The notes beneath the pieces were generated by a model. That model was not told where the DNA came from, did no database searches, and saw nothing but the letters and a program-made list of their open reading frames with translations. Below are positions 29,690 through 37,954 of a DNA stretch of 64,000 bases, one piece after another. The stretch is from Desulfopila sp. IMCC35008. GTDB lineage: Bacteria; Desulfobacterota; Desulfobulbia; Desulfobulbales; Desulfocapsaceae. The number at the start of each line of letters is the position of its first letter. Within the stretch, counting starts at the first letter, position 1. The DNA lies in NCBI RefSeq assembly GCF_010646885.2, contig NZ_CP050700.1, positions 3,746,501 to 3,810,500 on the forward strand. The letters run 5' to 3'. The translations under genes were made by a program, and so were the position numbers.

Positions 29690-30143
29690 TTGCCCGTATC
29701 CCAGATCTTCTCTCTGCCCATACTATCAACCAGGGGCACAAGTGATTACTTTGACCTGCAGATCTGCCGAACGTGCTACAACAAATCACGGCGCGAAATT
29801 AGCCACCAGTTCAGAGGTAACTATTTCCCTGCGAGAGTCGCAAACACTATCTTTCATGATGGTTGGCTGAAATTGAGCAACTTCTCTAACGGGCACGATT
29901 CGAGGGAAACAGGAAATACCTCAAAAAGAAGCAAAAGCCTGAACGGTGCACATTCGATTTGGCAATGTGAATAACATGGTCTGGCATTCCGACAACATAC
30001 CAACGAACCTATATCTACTTGCTTGTTTACTCATCTTGCTCATGGCGTTCCCGATATTTATCCAGGAACACCATAAACTGTTGCAACGGCTGGACCGGCA
30101 AGACCTCTTTCATTTCTGCAGAAGATGCTGATTAGTCCATCCT
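29690..30143. other. 454-bp region without recognised gene
   Basis: Frames here are short, start without ribosome sites and have no recognisable product. It separates the transporter from the convergent sulfur-transport operon. Confidence 0.4.
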
Positions 30144-30575
30144 TTAGTAGCTTAGAATGTTCGTGTCTTCACGAAGGAGCCTATCCGCTACTTCTGGCGG
30201 CTTTGCCACAGAAACCCCATCGATCAGGTCTGAAGCTGTCTTGTCGTTGTTCGGTAGATATGGCGGGCATATTTCCACATTGACGCCATTCTGGATGAGT
30301 TTGTTCAGCAGCATCTGCGGGGATTTATTATTTGGCTTCAAAAGGATCTCCGGAGAATCCCTGACAGCAAGTGAGCCTGCCTCGCCGCAAAGCAAAACAT
30401 CTACGCCAGCTCCTTTCTTCGATGCCTGGGTAGCGAGGACCATTGACATCAGTTGAGTAACCGGATCATCTGATGTGACGATGACGAAAAGGTTTTTAGG
30501 GTTTTCTGAACCATGTCCAAGGACAGGAAAAGCAATAAAACCGACAAGAATCAACATGCCGAAATATCTGACCAT
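30144..30575 (-). CDS. Exported DsrE-like protein
   Basis: The 143-residue protein has an N-terminal signal sequence (hydrophobic 5-20, cleavage near VLGHGS). The mature part resembles the DsrE/DsrF fold: NLFVIVTSDDPVTQLMSMVLATQASKKGAGVDVLLCGEAGSL, with Cys in LLCGEAG and a later ICPPYL. DsrE proteins handle sulfur as persulfide. It is the last gene behind two YeeE/YedE permeases, which fits periplasmic capture or transfer of reduced sulfur. Confidence 0.72.
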   Translation of the reverse strand: MVRYFGMLILVGFIAFPVLGHGSENPKNLFVIVTSDDPVTQLMSMVLATQASKKGAGVDVLLCGEAGSLAVRDSPEILLKPNNKSPQMLLNKLIQNGVNVEICPPYLPNNDKTASDLIDGVSVAKPPEVADRLLREDTNILSY

Positions 30576-30636
30576 TTTTTCAACCTCATCATTGTTCTTT
30601 TTGAAATAGAGCTCTGCACTGTTTGAGAATCAATAT

Positions 30637-30667
30637 CCCAAAGCCTGTAAAAAGAACAGGCCTTGGG
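30637..30667 (-). repeat. Intercistronic hairpin
   Basis: CCCAAAGCCTGT (30637-30648) pairs with ACAGGCCTTGGG (30656-30667) with one mismatch. It lies between the second permease and the DsrE-like gene and may dampen read-through or protect the upstream mRNA. Confidence 0.5.
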
Positions 30668-30683
30668 AAAGGGGGGGCTGGGT

Positions 30684-31238
30684 TCAGACTTTTTCTGGCA
30701 ATTTCCAGGCGATAAGCATGAAAACAACACCGATGGAGGCGGCCAGTAAGGTGCCGGGGATCATGGGCAGCAACGGTTCAAATTTTTCAGAACCAGTTGC
30801 CAGCATCACCTTGCCGCCGGCAATTTGGTCGAACAGCCACGTTTCTTTTATACTGCCATAGACCAAGGTATACAACAGTGCACCGAGCAGTCCGCCACCG
30901 ATAAAAAAGAGGGCATCTTTTCTGCCATCTGCCACAGCCGTGAGACTTGTGCCGGGGCAGTAACCCGCTATGGCAAATCCGATCCCGAGCAAAGCGCCGC
31001 CAACGATAACACCAACGTAGCTGCTTTTTACGGAGAGGTGGCTGCTATCGATAAAGCCGAAGGTCATGAGCAGAAACAGCAGACTGCTGCTCATGCCAAT
31101 GGCAAAAAAGATAGCTTTCATGAGATGTAGATCTTTGAGACGCAGCATATTGATAATATTTTGAGGGTTATTGGCCCCTACCCTTTGCAGGGCGAAACCG
31201 AAAAATATTCCAAGGATGATCGCAAGTACAATATTCAT
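30684..31238 (-). CDS. YeeE/YedE sulfur permease, half-size (GYCPGT subunit)
   Basis: The 184-residue membrane protein has about five helices and the conserved IAGYCPGTSLTAVADGRKD motif. This is one half of the YeeE/YedE (TsuA-type) fold, where a central cysteine passes thiosulfate or another sulfur species through the inner membrane. The other half is encoded ten bases upstream, so the two probably assemble as one transporter. Confidence 0.88.
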   Translation of the reverse strand: MNIVLAIILGIFFGFALQRVGANNPQNIINMLRLKDLHLMKAIFFAIGMSSSLLFLLMTFGFIDSSHLSVKSSYVGVIVGGALLGIGFAIAGYCPGTSLTAVADGRKDALFFIGGGLLGALLYTLVYGSIKETWLFDQIAGGKVMLATGSEKFEPLLPMIPGTLLAASIGVVFMLIAWKLPEKV

Positions 31239-31248
31239 GGCACACCTC

Positions 31249-31815
31249 TTAGTTTCTCTTATAGACTAGTATTGCTGTCGGAACTGCTGCAGCAAATGCA
31301 CCGAGGGCGAAGAGGTATCCACTCAGCGATGTCTGCATCATGCCGCTCATCATATGTCCGCTTGTGCAGCCTCCAGCCAGCCGGGCTCCGAAAAGTACGA
31401 GAACCCCTGCAAAAAATACCGTTACATAACGGAAGAGAGGATCTTCACCAAAGCGCTGTCTCCAGACCTGCGGGGCCTTGCGGTCCTGTCTGTCGGGCTT
31501 TGGGCCGCCAAGCCTGGATGAGATAAATGCCCCTGCTACCATGGCGAGAACAAAAATGAAGCTGTAGTTAACTGGGTTCGCAATGTTTTTTGCGTATTTA
31601 CCACCACTTTTATCCAGATAGGCGTTTAGGCTGGAATAGCCTGTCTTGCTACCGGGATCTTCCTGCACGAGTGTATCTGAAAAAAGATTCCATACTATGC
31701 CATCGGCAATGACGAATTGAGTGGATACACCGATGGGTTTTACTAGTCCGACAGCAAAGAGAAATGCTGCGCCCAGCAGGATGCCTCCGGCAAACCATTT
31801 TAATTGTCCTGTCAT
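31249..31815 (-). CDS. YeeE/YedE sulfur permease, half-size (GGCTSGH subunit)
   Basis: The 188-residue membrane protein has four to five helices and the signature GARLAGGCTSGHMMSGMMQ. It complements the GYCPGT half at 30684. Its ATG overlaps the stop codon of the upstream ArsR-type gene (ATGA at 31812-31815), indicating that permease translation is coupled to the repressor gene, which now contains a stop codon. Confidence 0.88.
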   Translation of the reverse strand: MTGQLKWFAGGILLGAAFLFAVGLVKPIGVSTQFVIADGIVWNLFSDTLVQEDPGSKTGYSSLNAYLDKSGGKYAKNIANPVNYSFIFVLAMVAGAFISSRLGGPKPDRQDRKAPQVWRQRFGEDPLFRYVTVFFAGVLVLFGARLAGGCTSGHMMSGMMQTSLSGYLFALGAFAAAVPTAILVYKRN

Positions 31816-32138
31816 ATCAGTTCTTCCTCATTGTGTGGGTTGCAGTAAATAAGGTAAAGGGTTGTCAAAATTTCTGAGACGGCCTTGCTGTTCAGCCGAT
31901 AGTGGATGACCTGGCTTTCTCTCCGTGTTTCGACAAGACCGGCATCACGCAGACTTGCCAGATGCTGGGACAGGGCCGACTGACTTAAAGGGATGACCTG
32001 GTTCAGCGTACTCACCGGGCATTCGCCTTACATCAGGTGGCAAAACACCATCAACCGGCTTGGGTGGCTCCTGCTTTTAAGCAGCCGGGAAGCCTTTTCC
32101 GCGTTTTTTTCAAGTCTGTTTGGGTCAATCTGTTTCAT
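31812..32138 (-). pseudogene. ArsR/SqrR-type repressor with in-frame stop codon
   Basis: From ATG 32136-32138 the frame reads MKQIDPNRLEKNAEKASRLL...HPSRLMVFCHLM, then TAA at 32028-32030. It continues in the same frame as GECPVSTLNQVIPLSQSALSQHLASLRDAGL to the stop at 31812. Together this is a full-length ArsR winged-helix protein of 108 codons with one premature stop at codon 37. Cysteines in VFC and near the end (YLIYC) match the persulfide-sensing pair of SqrR/BigR-type repressors. A GTG at 32015 could restart translation, but the product would lack the first helices. The repressor of the sulfur-transport operon is therefore probably broken. Confidence 0.8.
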
Positions 32139-32445
32139 AGCTGAGCACAAGTATTTAAGCATTTCCTACATTAGATAAATCTAATACGATGGGTTGTCAA
32201 GATTTTGCTTAAATACTGGATGTTCCTCATGCTGCTCGAGAAGACTGATAAAATATATATTAATTACAAAACGATACCGGTTCATGTGGGGTTGTGTCTG
32301 ATTGATAAATGAATATAACCGAGGGTAAAGTGGCCCTGGAGGAAAATCGTATACGTAATAAATTGAAATTGAGGTTAGTGACCCGATTCTTCACCTTCTA
32401 TTTGAACACCTTAACATCAGACGTGAAGGTGAACACCTGAGGTTG
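32139..32445. other. Intergenic region before the 78-bp repeat
   Basis: No coding sequence is seen. TTAACATCAG (32411-32420) and TGAAGGTGAA (32424-32433) near the right end resemble elements found at the same side of the repeat at 43080. Confidence 0.35.
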
Positions 32446-32523
32446 TTCCTGTATTCCTCCAGAATCCTCTTACAACCAGCAAGCTCTTTTTACCGGACAG
32501 GCGCACCGCCACCTTCACAGGAA
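32446..32523. repeat. 78-bp repeat with TTCCTGT/ACAGGAA ends, copy 1
   Basis: This stretch is identical over 78 bases to 43080-43157. It starts TTCCTGT (32446-32452) and ends ACAGGAA (32517-32523), a 7-bp terminal inverted repeat. Outside it, TGAGGTTG on the left and ACACCTCA on the right are imperfect complements, so the element sits inside a palindrome. The recombinase element at 39347 has the same termini. Confidence 0.8.
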
Positions 32524-32573
32524 ACACCTCAATGTGATGAGATTTGCTACCCTTTAATGTTTCCCCTACGAAC

Positions 32574-32912
32574 CTATGCTTCTGGATCGATAAGCCCCAA
32601 CTGTTTGACAGCCCATGAGTGCATCATCTCTAAAATGGGAAATGCGCTTTGACCAAGTTCGGTCAAGCTATATTCAACCCGTGGTGGTACTTCCGGATAT
32701 ACAGTTCGTGATATCAGTCCGTCTTTTTCCAACTCCTTTAATTGTTGAGTCAGCATTTTCTGACTTACTCCCGGCACTATTCTCTCCAACTCGTTGTAAC
32801 GTTTAGTTCCTTCATTCAAATGCCAAAGCATCAGGCACTTCCATTTTCCACTCAGTAGAGCCATGGAAACTTCAACCGGGCAGTGGTATTGCTTTTCGTT
32901 CCAGCTAATCAT
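32574..32912 (-). CDS. HxlR-family transcription regulator
   Basis: The 112-residue protein has the HxlR winged-helix signature: CPVEVSMALLSGKWKCLMLWHL, RYNELERIVPGVSQKMLTQQLKELEKDGLI, and PPRVEYSLTELGQS. HxlR proteins often sense reactive carbonyls or quinones through a cysteine, and here Cys11 lies at the usual position before the first helix. It is divergent from the glyoxalase-like gene at 33090, which it probably controls. Confidence 0.9.
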   Translation of the reverse strand: MISWNEKQYHCPVEVSMALLSGKWKCLMLWHLNEGTKRYNELERIVPGVSQKMLTQQLKELEKDGLISRTVYPEVPPRVEYSLTELGQSAFPILEMMHSWAVKQLGLIDPEA

Positions 32913-33089
32913 AATATCGTGTAACCCTCAAAAAAGATTGATCCTAGAACCGGCTAATCCAGACAATTCGAACCAATTGGTTCGTGTCGAACTAAATTGT
33001 GCCTTCTTGCGACTCTAATTCTTATAGCTATAGTGTCAGTGTACCAACGATAACATCTGAACAACAATAAAATATATAGGAGCACTAAA

Positions 33090-33593
33090 ATGACATATCC
33101 AAGAACTTTTTCTCATATCGGATTATCTGTAACTGACCTTGACAAAGCGGTAGATTTCTACACCAAGGTACTTGGTTGGTACGTAATTATGCCTCCAACT
33201 GAGATAGCATCTGATGACTCTGCAATTGGGATAATGTGCGATGACGTTTTCGGTAAAGGCTGGGGCAGCTTTAAGATTGCTCACCTTTCAACCGGAGATA
33301 AGATCGGAGTTGAAATTTTTGAATTCAAAAACGCAGAACAACGAGAAAACAACTTTGAATATTGGAAAACTGGTGTGTTTCACTTCTGTGTACAAGATCC
33401 TGATGTTGAAGGTCTGGCTGCTAAAATTGTAGAAAATGGAGGCAAACAGAGAATGCCGGTAAGGGAGTATTACCCGGGGGAAAAGCCTTACCGGATGGTA
33501 TATTGTGAAGACCCTTTCGGGAATCTTATCGAGATTTACTCCCACAGTTATGAGTTGACCTACTCCGCAGGAGCATATCAAGACAAGTTGTAA
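33090..33593 (+). CDS. Glyoxalase/VOC-family protein
   Basis: The 167-residue protein has one vicinal-oxygen-chelate domain in two beta-alpha-beta-beta-beta modules: FSHIGLSVTDLDKAVDFYTKVLGW at the start and YRMVYCEDPFGNLIEIYSHSYE at the end. Candidate metal ligands are His9, Glu near 77 and a C-terminal Glu in LIEIY. It is probably a lactoylglutathione-lyase-like or dioxygenase-like enzyme. The position beside HxlR and the detoxification genes suggests a role in aldehyde removal. Confidence 0.85.
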   Translation: MTYPRTFSHIGLSVTDLDKAVDFYTKVLGWYVIMPPTEIASDDSAIGIMCDDVFGKGWGSFKIAHLSTGDKIGVEIFEFKNAEQRENNFEYWKTGVFHFCVQDPDVEGLAAKIVENGGKQRMPVREYYPGEKPYRMVYCEDPFGNLIEIYSHSYELTYSAGAYQDKL

Positions 33594-33800
33594 ATGTTAC
33601 AGCCATCAGGTTGGCAGTCGACCTTCGTCTCAAAAACAGTCGTAAAGGATACTAATGTATATTCTTTTTTAAGGGTTAGTGGAGCCAGCGCTAATATCAA
33701 GAAAAATATAGGATTGGTAACTGAGGGCTCCGATGATTCATATGAGGAACAAACTGAACTTGTTTATATCATGGCATATTCAGCATTGTCATAAGGTATC

Positions 33801-33832
33801 TTTTCCTGCAATCAATACTGATTGCAGGAAAA
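33801..33832 (+). terminator. Strong hairpin between VOC and TetR genes
   Basis: TTTTCCTGCAATCA (33801-33814) pairs exactly with TGATTGCAGGAAAA (33819-33832) around ATAC. The A/T-ended stem can work as a terminator in both directions. The rest of 33594-33999 holds no clear gene. Confidence 0.65.
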
Positions 33833-33963
33833 ATTCAATAAGATACCATGTGTAAAGGTCGGCTTCCATATTTTAGAAAAAAAAAAGAAACCTTTAACCG
33901 CCCTGAATTCCATCCATAATAAATGGATGGAAGTGTATTTATAAAGTAATTACCAAGTTACTC

Positions 33964-33978
33964 TAGACGACCGGTCTA
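33964..33978. promoter_or_regulatory. Operator upstream of the TetR gene
   Basis: TAGACGACCGGTCTA has perfect TAGAC/GTCTA half-sites. It ends 21 bases before the TetR ATG and shares TAGACGACYGGTC with 34643-34660, upstream of the CurA-like gene. The pairing of two near-identical palindromes with a TetR gene points to autoregulation plus control of the downstream operon. Confidence 0.7.
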
Positions 33979-33999
33979 TTACGTATTACAGTCTTTCCC

Positions 34000-34596
34000 A
34001 TGAAGAAAGATACCAAAGAAACGCGTCAGCACATTTTAGATACCGGCTATAAGCTTATTGTGAGCAAAGGTTTCTCTAGCGTGGGATTGACAGAAATTCT
34101 CCAATCTGCAGGAGTACCTAAGGGCTCTTTTTATTATTATTTTAAGTCTAAAGAACAGTTTGGTGAAGAAATTATTAGTAATTACTTCAGAGAATATCTT
34201 GTTGCTCTTGAGGATATTTTTCAACTACGAGGCGAGTCTGCATACAAGCGTCTGATGGAATATTGGCGACGCTGGATTGAAACGCAATCTGATTCGTGTG
34301 TTGACCAAAAGTGTTTGGTTGTCAAATTGAGTGCCGAAGTTGCCGATCTTTCTGAACCGATGCGTATAGCTTTGCTGAACGGGTCTTCTCAAGTCGTTCA
34401 AAGAATAGCACAGTGCATTGAAGCAGGCATTGATGATGGATCAATAGTAAAGAGCAATGCAGCCGTAACTGCGGATTTTCTCTATAACATGTGGCTAGGG
34501 GCAACGCTGATGAGCAAATTGCAGCGTAACGCCGATGGTCTGCAACAGGCTATGCGAATAACCACATCAATTTTGACTAACAATACAGTGACATAA
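34000..34596 (+). CDS. TetR-family regulator (NemR/AcuR-like)
   Basis: The 198-residue protein has an N-terminal helix-turn-helix (about 8-60: GFSSVGLTEILQSAGVPKGSFYYYFKSKEQFGEEI) and a helical ligand domain with cysteines (SDSCVDQKCLVVKL). The helix-turn-helix is close to NemR/AcuR-type regulators that respond to electrophiles through cysteine. No clear ribosome site precedes the ATG. Two matching palindromes flank the gene, and enzymes of electrophile removal follow on the same strand. Confidence 0.88.
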   Translation: MKKDTKETRQHILDTGYKLIVSKGFSSVGLTEILQSAGVPKGSFYYYFKSKEQFGEEIISNYFREYLVALEDIFQLRGESAYKRLMEYWRRWIETQSDSCVDQKCLVVKLSAEVADLSEPMRIALLNGSSQVVQRIAQCIEAGIDDGSIVKSNAAVTADFLYNMWLGATLMSKLQRNADGLQQAMRITTSILTNNTVT

Positions 34597-34642
34597 ATCG
34601 TAGCCAGCTATCTTTTTGGTAGATTATCTTTGCGAGTCTAAC

Positions 34643-34660
34643 TAGACGACTGGTCGACTA
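34643..34660. promoter_or_regulatory. Operator upstream of the CurA-like gene
   Basis: TAGACGACTGGTCGACTA repeats the core of the site at 33964 and lies about 80 bases before the reductase ATG. It is the likely second binding site of the TetR protein. Confidence 0.68.
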
Positions 34661-34738
34661 TTAAAGGCGAGGCAATGAATCAACCCGATTGATAATACCG
34701 ACTACCTCTTAAAAAAAATTCAAGAAGGTGAAAATACT

Positions 34739-35779
34739 ATGGGACAAAATAAAAATATAAATCGCCGTATTGTGCTTGCTTCTCGCCCGAATGGTGCACC
34801 GGTTCAAGACAATTTTCGGTTAGAAGAACTTGCCGCACCAGTGCCGGGAGAAGGAGAGGTATTGTTGCGGAGTATCTACTTGTCACTTGACCCTTATATG
34901 CGTGGCCGGATGAGTGATGCTCCATCTTACGCTCCGCCTGTGGATGTCGATTCCGTAATGGTTGGCGCTACTGTTTGTCAAATCGAAGATTCCCGCAACC
35001 CTGATTTTGAAAAAGGTGAGTGGGTTCTGGGTTATAGCGGATGGCAGCTATATGCATTATCAGATGGTTCCGATTTGACCAAGCTGGGAACAGATCCTGA
35101 AAACCCATCATTTGCCCTAGGTGTTTTGGGAATGCCGGGATTTACAGCCTATATGGGGCTTCTTGACATTGGCAAACCAAAGCAGGGTGAAACCTTGGTC
35201 GTGGCTGCGGCAACTGGTCCTGTTGGTTCAACTGTTGGACAGATCGGCAAAATAAAAGGTTGCCGTGTTGTTGGCGTTGCTGGTGGGCCAGAAAAATGCA
35301 GCCATGCCAAGGAAACGCTTGGTTTTGACGAGTGTCTTGATCATAAAGACCCTGATTTTGCAGATCAGCTAAAACAGGCCTGCCCAGATGGCATTGACAT
35401 CTACTACGAGAATGTTGGCGGAAAGGTATTTGATGGTGTTTTACCATTACTTAATGTTGGCGCCAGGATTCCAGTGTGCGGCCTTGTTTCACAGTACAAT
35501 AAAACCAAACTCCCAGATGGGCCTGATCGTTTATCACTTCTCATGGGTACAATTTTAGTCAAACGCCTCAAAGTGCAGGGTTTTATCATCTTCGATGATT
35601 ACGGCCATCGGTATGATGAATTTGCACGAGAGATGACGGAAATGTTGGGAACTGGAAAAATACATTTCCTAGAACAGATAGTTGAAGGCCTTGAGAATGC
35701 GCCGAAAGAATTTATGGGCATGCTGGAAGGCCAAAATTTTGGAAAACTTGTTATCAAAGTTAATAACGAACTCTCGTAA
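34739..35779 (+). CDS. curA: NADPH-dependent alkenal/curcumin reductase-like oxidoreductase
   Basis: The 346-residue protein belongs to the zinc-independent MDR group (CurA, leukotriene B4 dehydrogenase, alkenal reductases): SLDPYMRGRMSD, GVLGMPGFTAYMGLLDIGKPKQGETLVVAAATGPVGSTVGQIGK (nucleotide site), DIYYENVGGKVFDGVLPLLN, VQGFIIFDDYG. Such enzymes reduce the double bond of reactive enones and enals in the cytoplasm. It is followed 22 bases later by the DJ-1-like gene. Confidence 0.85.
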   Translation: MGQNKNINRRIVLASRPNGAPVQDNFRLEELAAPVPGEGEVLLRSIYLSLDPYMRGRMSDAPSYAPPVDVDSVMVGATVCQIEDSRNPDFEKGEWVLGYSGWQLYALSDGSDLTKLGTDPENPSFALGVLGMPGFTAYMGLLDIGKPKQGETLVVAAATGPVGSTVGQIGKIKGCRVVGVAGGPEKCSHAKETLGFDECLDHKDPDFADQLKQACPDGIDIYYENVGGKVFDGVLPLLNVGARIPVCGLVSQYNKTKLPDGPDRLSLLMGTILVKRLKVQGFIIFDDYGHRYDEFAREMTEMLGTGKIHFLEQIVEGLENAPKEFMGMLEGQNFGKLVIKVNNELS

Positions 35780-35801
35780 ACAACAATTATAAGGTGAATT
35801 T

Positions 35802-36482
35802 ATGAAAATTTTAATGGTTCTCACATCGCATGATAAACTTGGCAATACCGGTTTAAAGACCGGTTTCTGGTTGGAAGAATTTGCTTCCCCATACTTTGTC
35901 TTTAAAGACGAATCTTTTGAAGTTACCTTAGCCTCCCCGCAAGGTGGACAGCCACCACTCGATCCCAAAAGTGATGAGCCTGATTTCCAGACAGAGGCTA
36001 CCGCCCGCTTTCGAAAAGATGAGCAGGCCCAAAACGCGCTTGCCAATACAATTCGTTTAGATTCGATCAAAGCAGAAGACTATGATGCCGTTTTTTACCC
36101 TGGTGGTCACGGGCCGCTTTGGGATTTGGCTGAAGATAAGCATTCTATTTCTCTGATTGAGGAGTTTCACCAGAAAGGCAAACCCCTGGGACTTGTCTGT
36201 CACGCCCCCGGAGTCCTACGTCATACTAAAAATGCCCAAAAAGAACCTTTAGTTAAAGGGAAAAAGGTAACCGGTTTCACCAACACTGAAGAAGAAGCTG
36301 TTCAGCTGACAGAGGTTGTGCCTTTTCTAGTGGAAGATATGCTCAAACAAAATGAAGGCGTCTATTGCAAAGGTGAAGATTGGGGGAGTTATGTGGCCAC
36401 AGACGAAAACCTGATAACTGGCCAGAACCCTGCCTCCTCAGAAGCTGCTGCTCTAGCTATTGTTGAACTTCTCCGCCGCTAA
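35802..36482 (+). CDS. DJ-1/PfpI family protein, Hsp31-like glyoxalase
   Basis: The 226-residue protein has the class I glutamine amidotransferase-like fold with the nucleophile elbow LGLVCHAPGVL (Cys near 138, His next to it) and the acidic partner in DAVFYPGGHGPLWDL. The N-terminus (LTSHDKLGNTGLKTGFWLEEFA) matches the Hsp31/glyoxalase III branch, which converts methylglyoxal to lactate without glutathione or repairs glycated proteins. The neighbouring detoxification enzymes support this. Confidence 0.85.
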   Translation: MKILMVLTSHDKLGNTGLKTGFWLEEFASPYFVFKDESFEVTLASPQGGQPPLDPKSDEPDFQTEATARFRKDEQAQNALANTIRLDSIKAEDYDAVFYPGGHGPLWDLAEDKHSISLIEEFHQKGKPLGLVCHAPGVLRHTKNAQKEPLVKGKKVTGFTNTEEEAVQLTEVVPFLVEDMLKQNEGVYCKGEDWGSYVATDENLITGQNPASSEAAALAIVELLRR

Positions 36483-36653
36483 CAAAATTACCGCTGAGCT
36501 CTTTATAGGGAGGTTATGGTCACCATAGCTTTTTTCTTATTGAGGAATCGTTTCAAAAATATCTTGGAATATTAAATAACTATATGAGGTTTTCATTATG
36601 CTTGTTGTTAATCTTATAAACCCCACGCAAATACTTTTTATAAAAGGAAAAAA

Positions 36654-37757
36654 ATGACCGAACTCTTTGAAACAACAGAGATCAATGGAATGAAGATAAA
36701 AAACCGATTTGTAAGATCTGCAACGTACGAAGCAATGGCAGGGCTTGACGGAACGGTGCAAGACCAACTGTGTGACTACATGGATGAACTCAGCCGTGGT
36801 GAGGTCGGCCTTATCATCACTGGCCACGCCCACGTAACAAGAGCAGGGCAGGCAGGTCCAAAGCAGATGGGCATCTATTCCGATGCAATGATCGACGGAT
36901 TACGACGGATTACGTCGATCGTTCATGAAAATGGTGGAGTTATTGCCGTGCAGCTTGCCCATGCCGGTAAAAATGGTATTGGAACAGATGAGTATGCAGC
37001 TCTTGCACCTTCAGATGTATTTAAAGATGGTGTTAAAAAAGCTACCGCAATGACAGTTGACGACATCAAAAGAACGGTAATCGCTTTTGGTGATGCAGCT
37101 GAAAGAGCTGTTAAAGCGGGCTTTGATGGAATTCAGATCCACGCAGCGCACGGTTACTTACTGAGTCAGTTTCTGTCTCCCCATTACAATAAAAGAACTG
37201 ACAGTTACGGTGGGAACCTTGAGAACCGGGCAAGATTGCTTCTTGAAGTTTACACAGAAATCAGGCAAAGGGTTGGCACGTCATTTCCGGTAATGGCCAA
37301 GACCAACTCGGAGGATTTTCTTGAAAACGGAATTACCGTTGAAGAAACCATCAAGGTAGCCCATATGCTTGCAGATCGTGGAATGGACGCCATCGAAATG
37401 AGTGGTGGAACTTTTGAGTCCGGGAAGCTCATTCCATCCAGGGTAGGTACATCAAAGTCTGAAGATAGGGAAGTGTATTACAGAAAGGCTGCCGAAACAT
37501 TCAAAAAAGAGATAAACATTCCTCTTATTCTTGTGGGAGGATTTCTGTCATTTCATGTTGTGCAAGATGTCGTGGCTTCAGGACTAGCCGACTACGTTGC
37601 CCTTTCACGTCCTCTCATAAGAGAGCCAAACCTTATCAGTAGATGGGCAGGCGGAGACAGGACTAAGGCGACATGTATTTCCTGCAATAAATGTTTCTCA
37701 ACTTTATCCACGAAAGAAGCTCTACACTGTGGTGTTGAAAAAAAGAGTAAGGAGTAA
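36654..37757 (+). CDS. NADH:flavin oxidoreductase (old yellow enzyme family)
   Basis: The 367-residue protein is a flavin-dependent TIM barrel: MKIKNRFVRSATYEAMA at the N-terminus, QLAHAGKNG, the active-site stretch IQIHAAHGYLLSQFLSPHYNKRTDSYGG, and ALSRPLIREPNL. A C-terminal cluster ATCISCNKCFS...LHCGVEK retains cysteines like those of the iron-sulfur-containing or truncated OYE groups. It probably reduces activated double bonds or N-ethylmaleimide-like electrophiles. AAAAGGA lies seven bases before the ATG. Confidence 0.88.
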   Translation: MTELFETTEINGMKIKNRFVRSATYEAMAGLDGTVQDQLCDYMDELSRGEVGLIITGHAHVTRAGQAGPKQMGIYSDAMIDGLRRITSIVHENGGVIAVQLAHAGKNGIGTDEYAALAPSDVFKDGVKKATAMTVDDIKRTVIAFGDAAERAVKAGFDGIQIHAAHGYLLSQFLSPHYNKRTDSYGGNLENRARLLLEVYTEIRQRVGTSFPVMAKTNSEDFLENGITVEETIKVAHMLADRGMDAIEMSGGTFESGKLIPSRVGTSKSEDREVYYRKAAETFKKEINIPLILVGGFLSFHVVQDVVASGLADYVALSRPLIREPNLISRWAGGDRTKATCISCNKCFSTLSTKEALHCGVEKKSKE

Positions 37758-37954
37758 GTATAAAATTATTAGCGGCTTACTTGACCACATAACTCTATGA
37801 AAGTGGTGGCCTCACATTATGTGGTTCAATTTTCAATCTGGCCATAATTGTACGACCTGTTCTTTGTAAATCATGACTTGTCGACACATTCAGAACGGAT
37901 GGCCAATCAAAGGTCTATGGATACCAGATGACAAAATATAACTGAAGGTAGAAT

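Noticed and set aside
29310..29789. 159-codon minus-strand ORF over the transporter 3' end
   Set aside because: It is a shadow of the coiled-coil coding region on the other strand, with repetitive Leu/Pro/Arg composition.
31812..32138. TAA in the ArsR gene as recoding (selenocysteine or pyrrolysine)
   Set aside because: Recoding uses TGA or TAG, and no SECIS-like hairpin is evident after the codon. A nonsense change is simpler.
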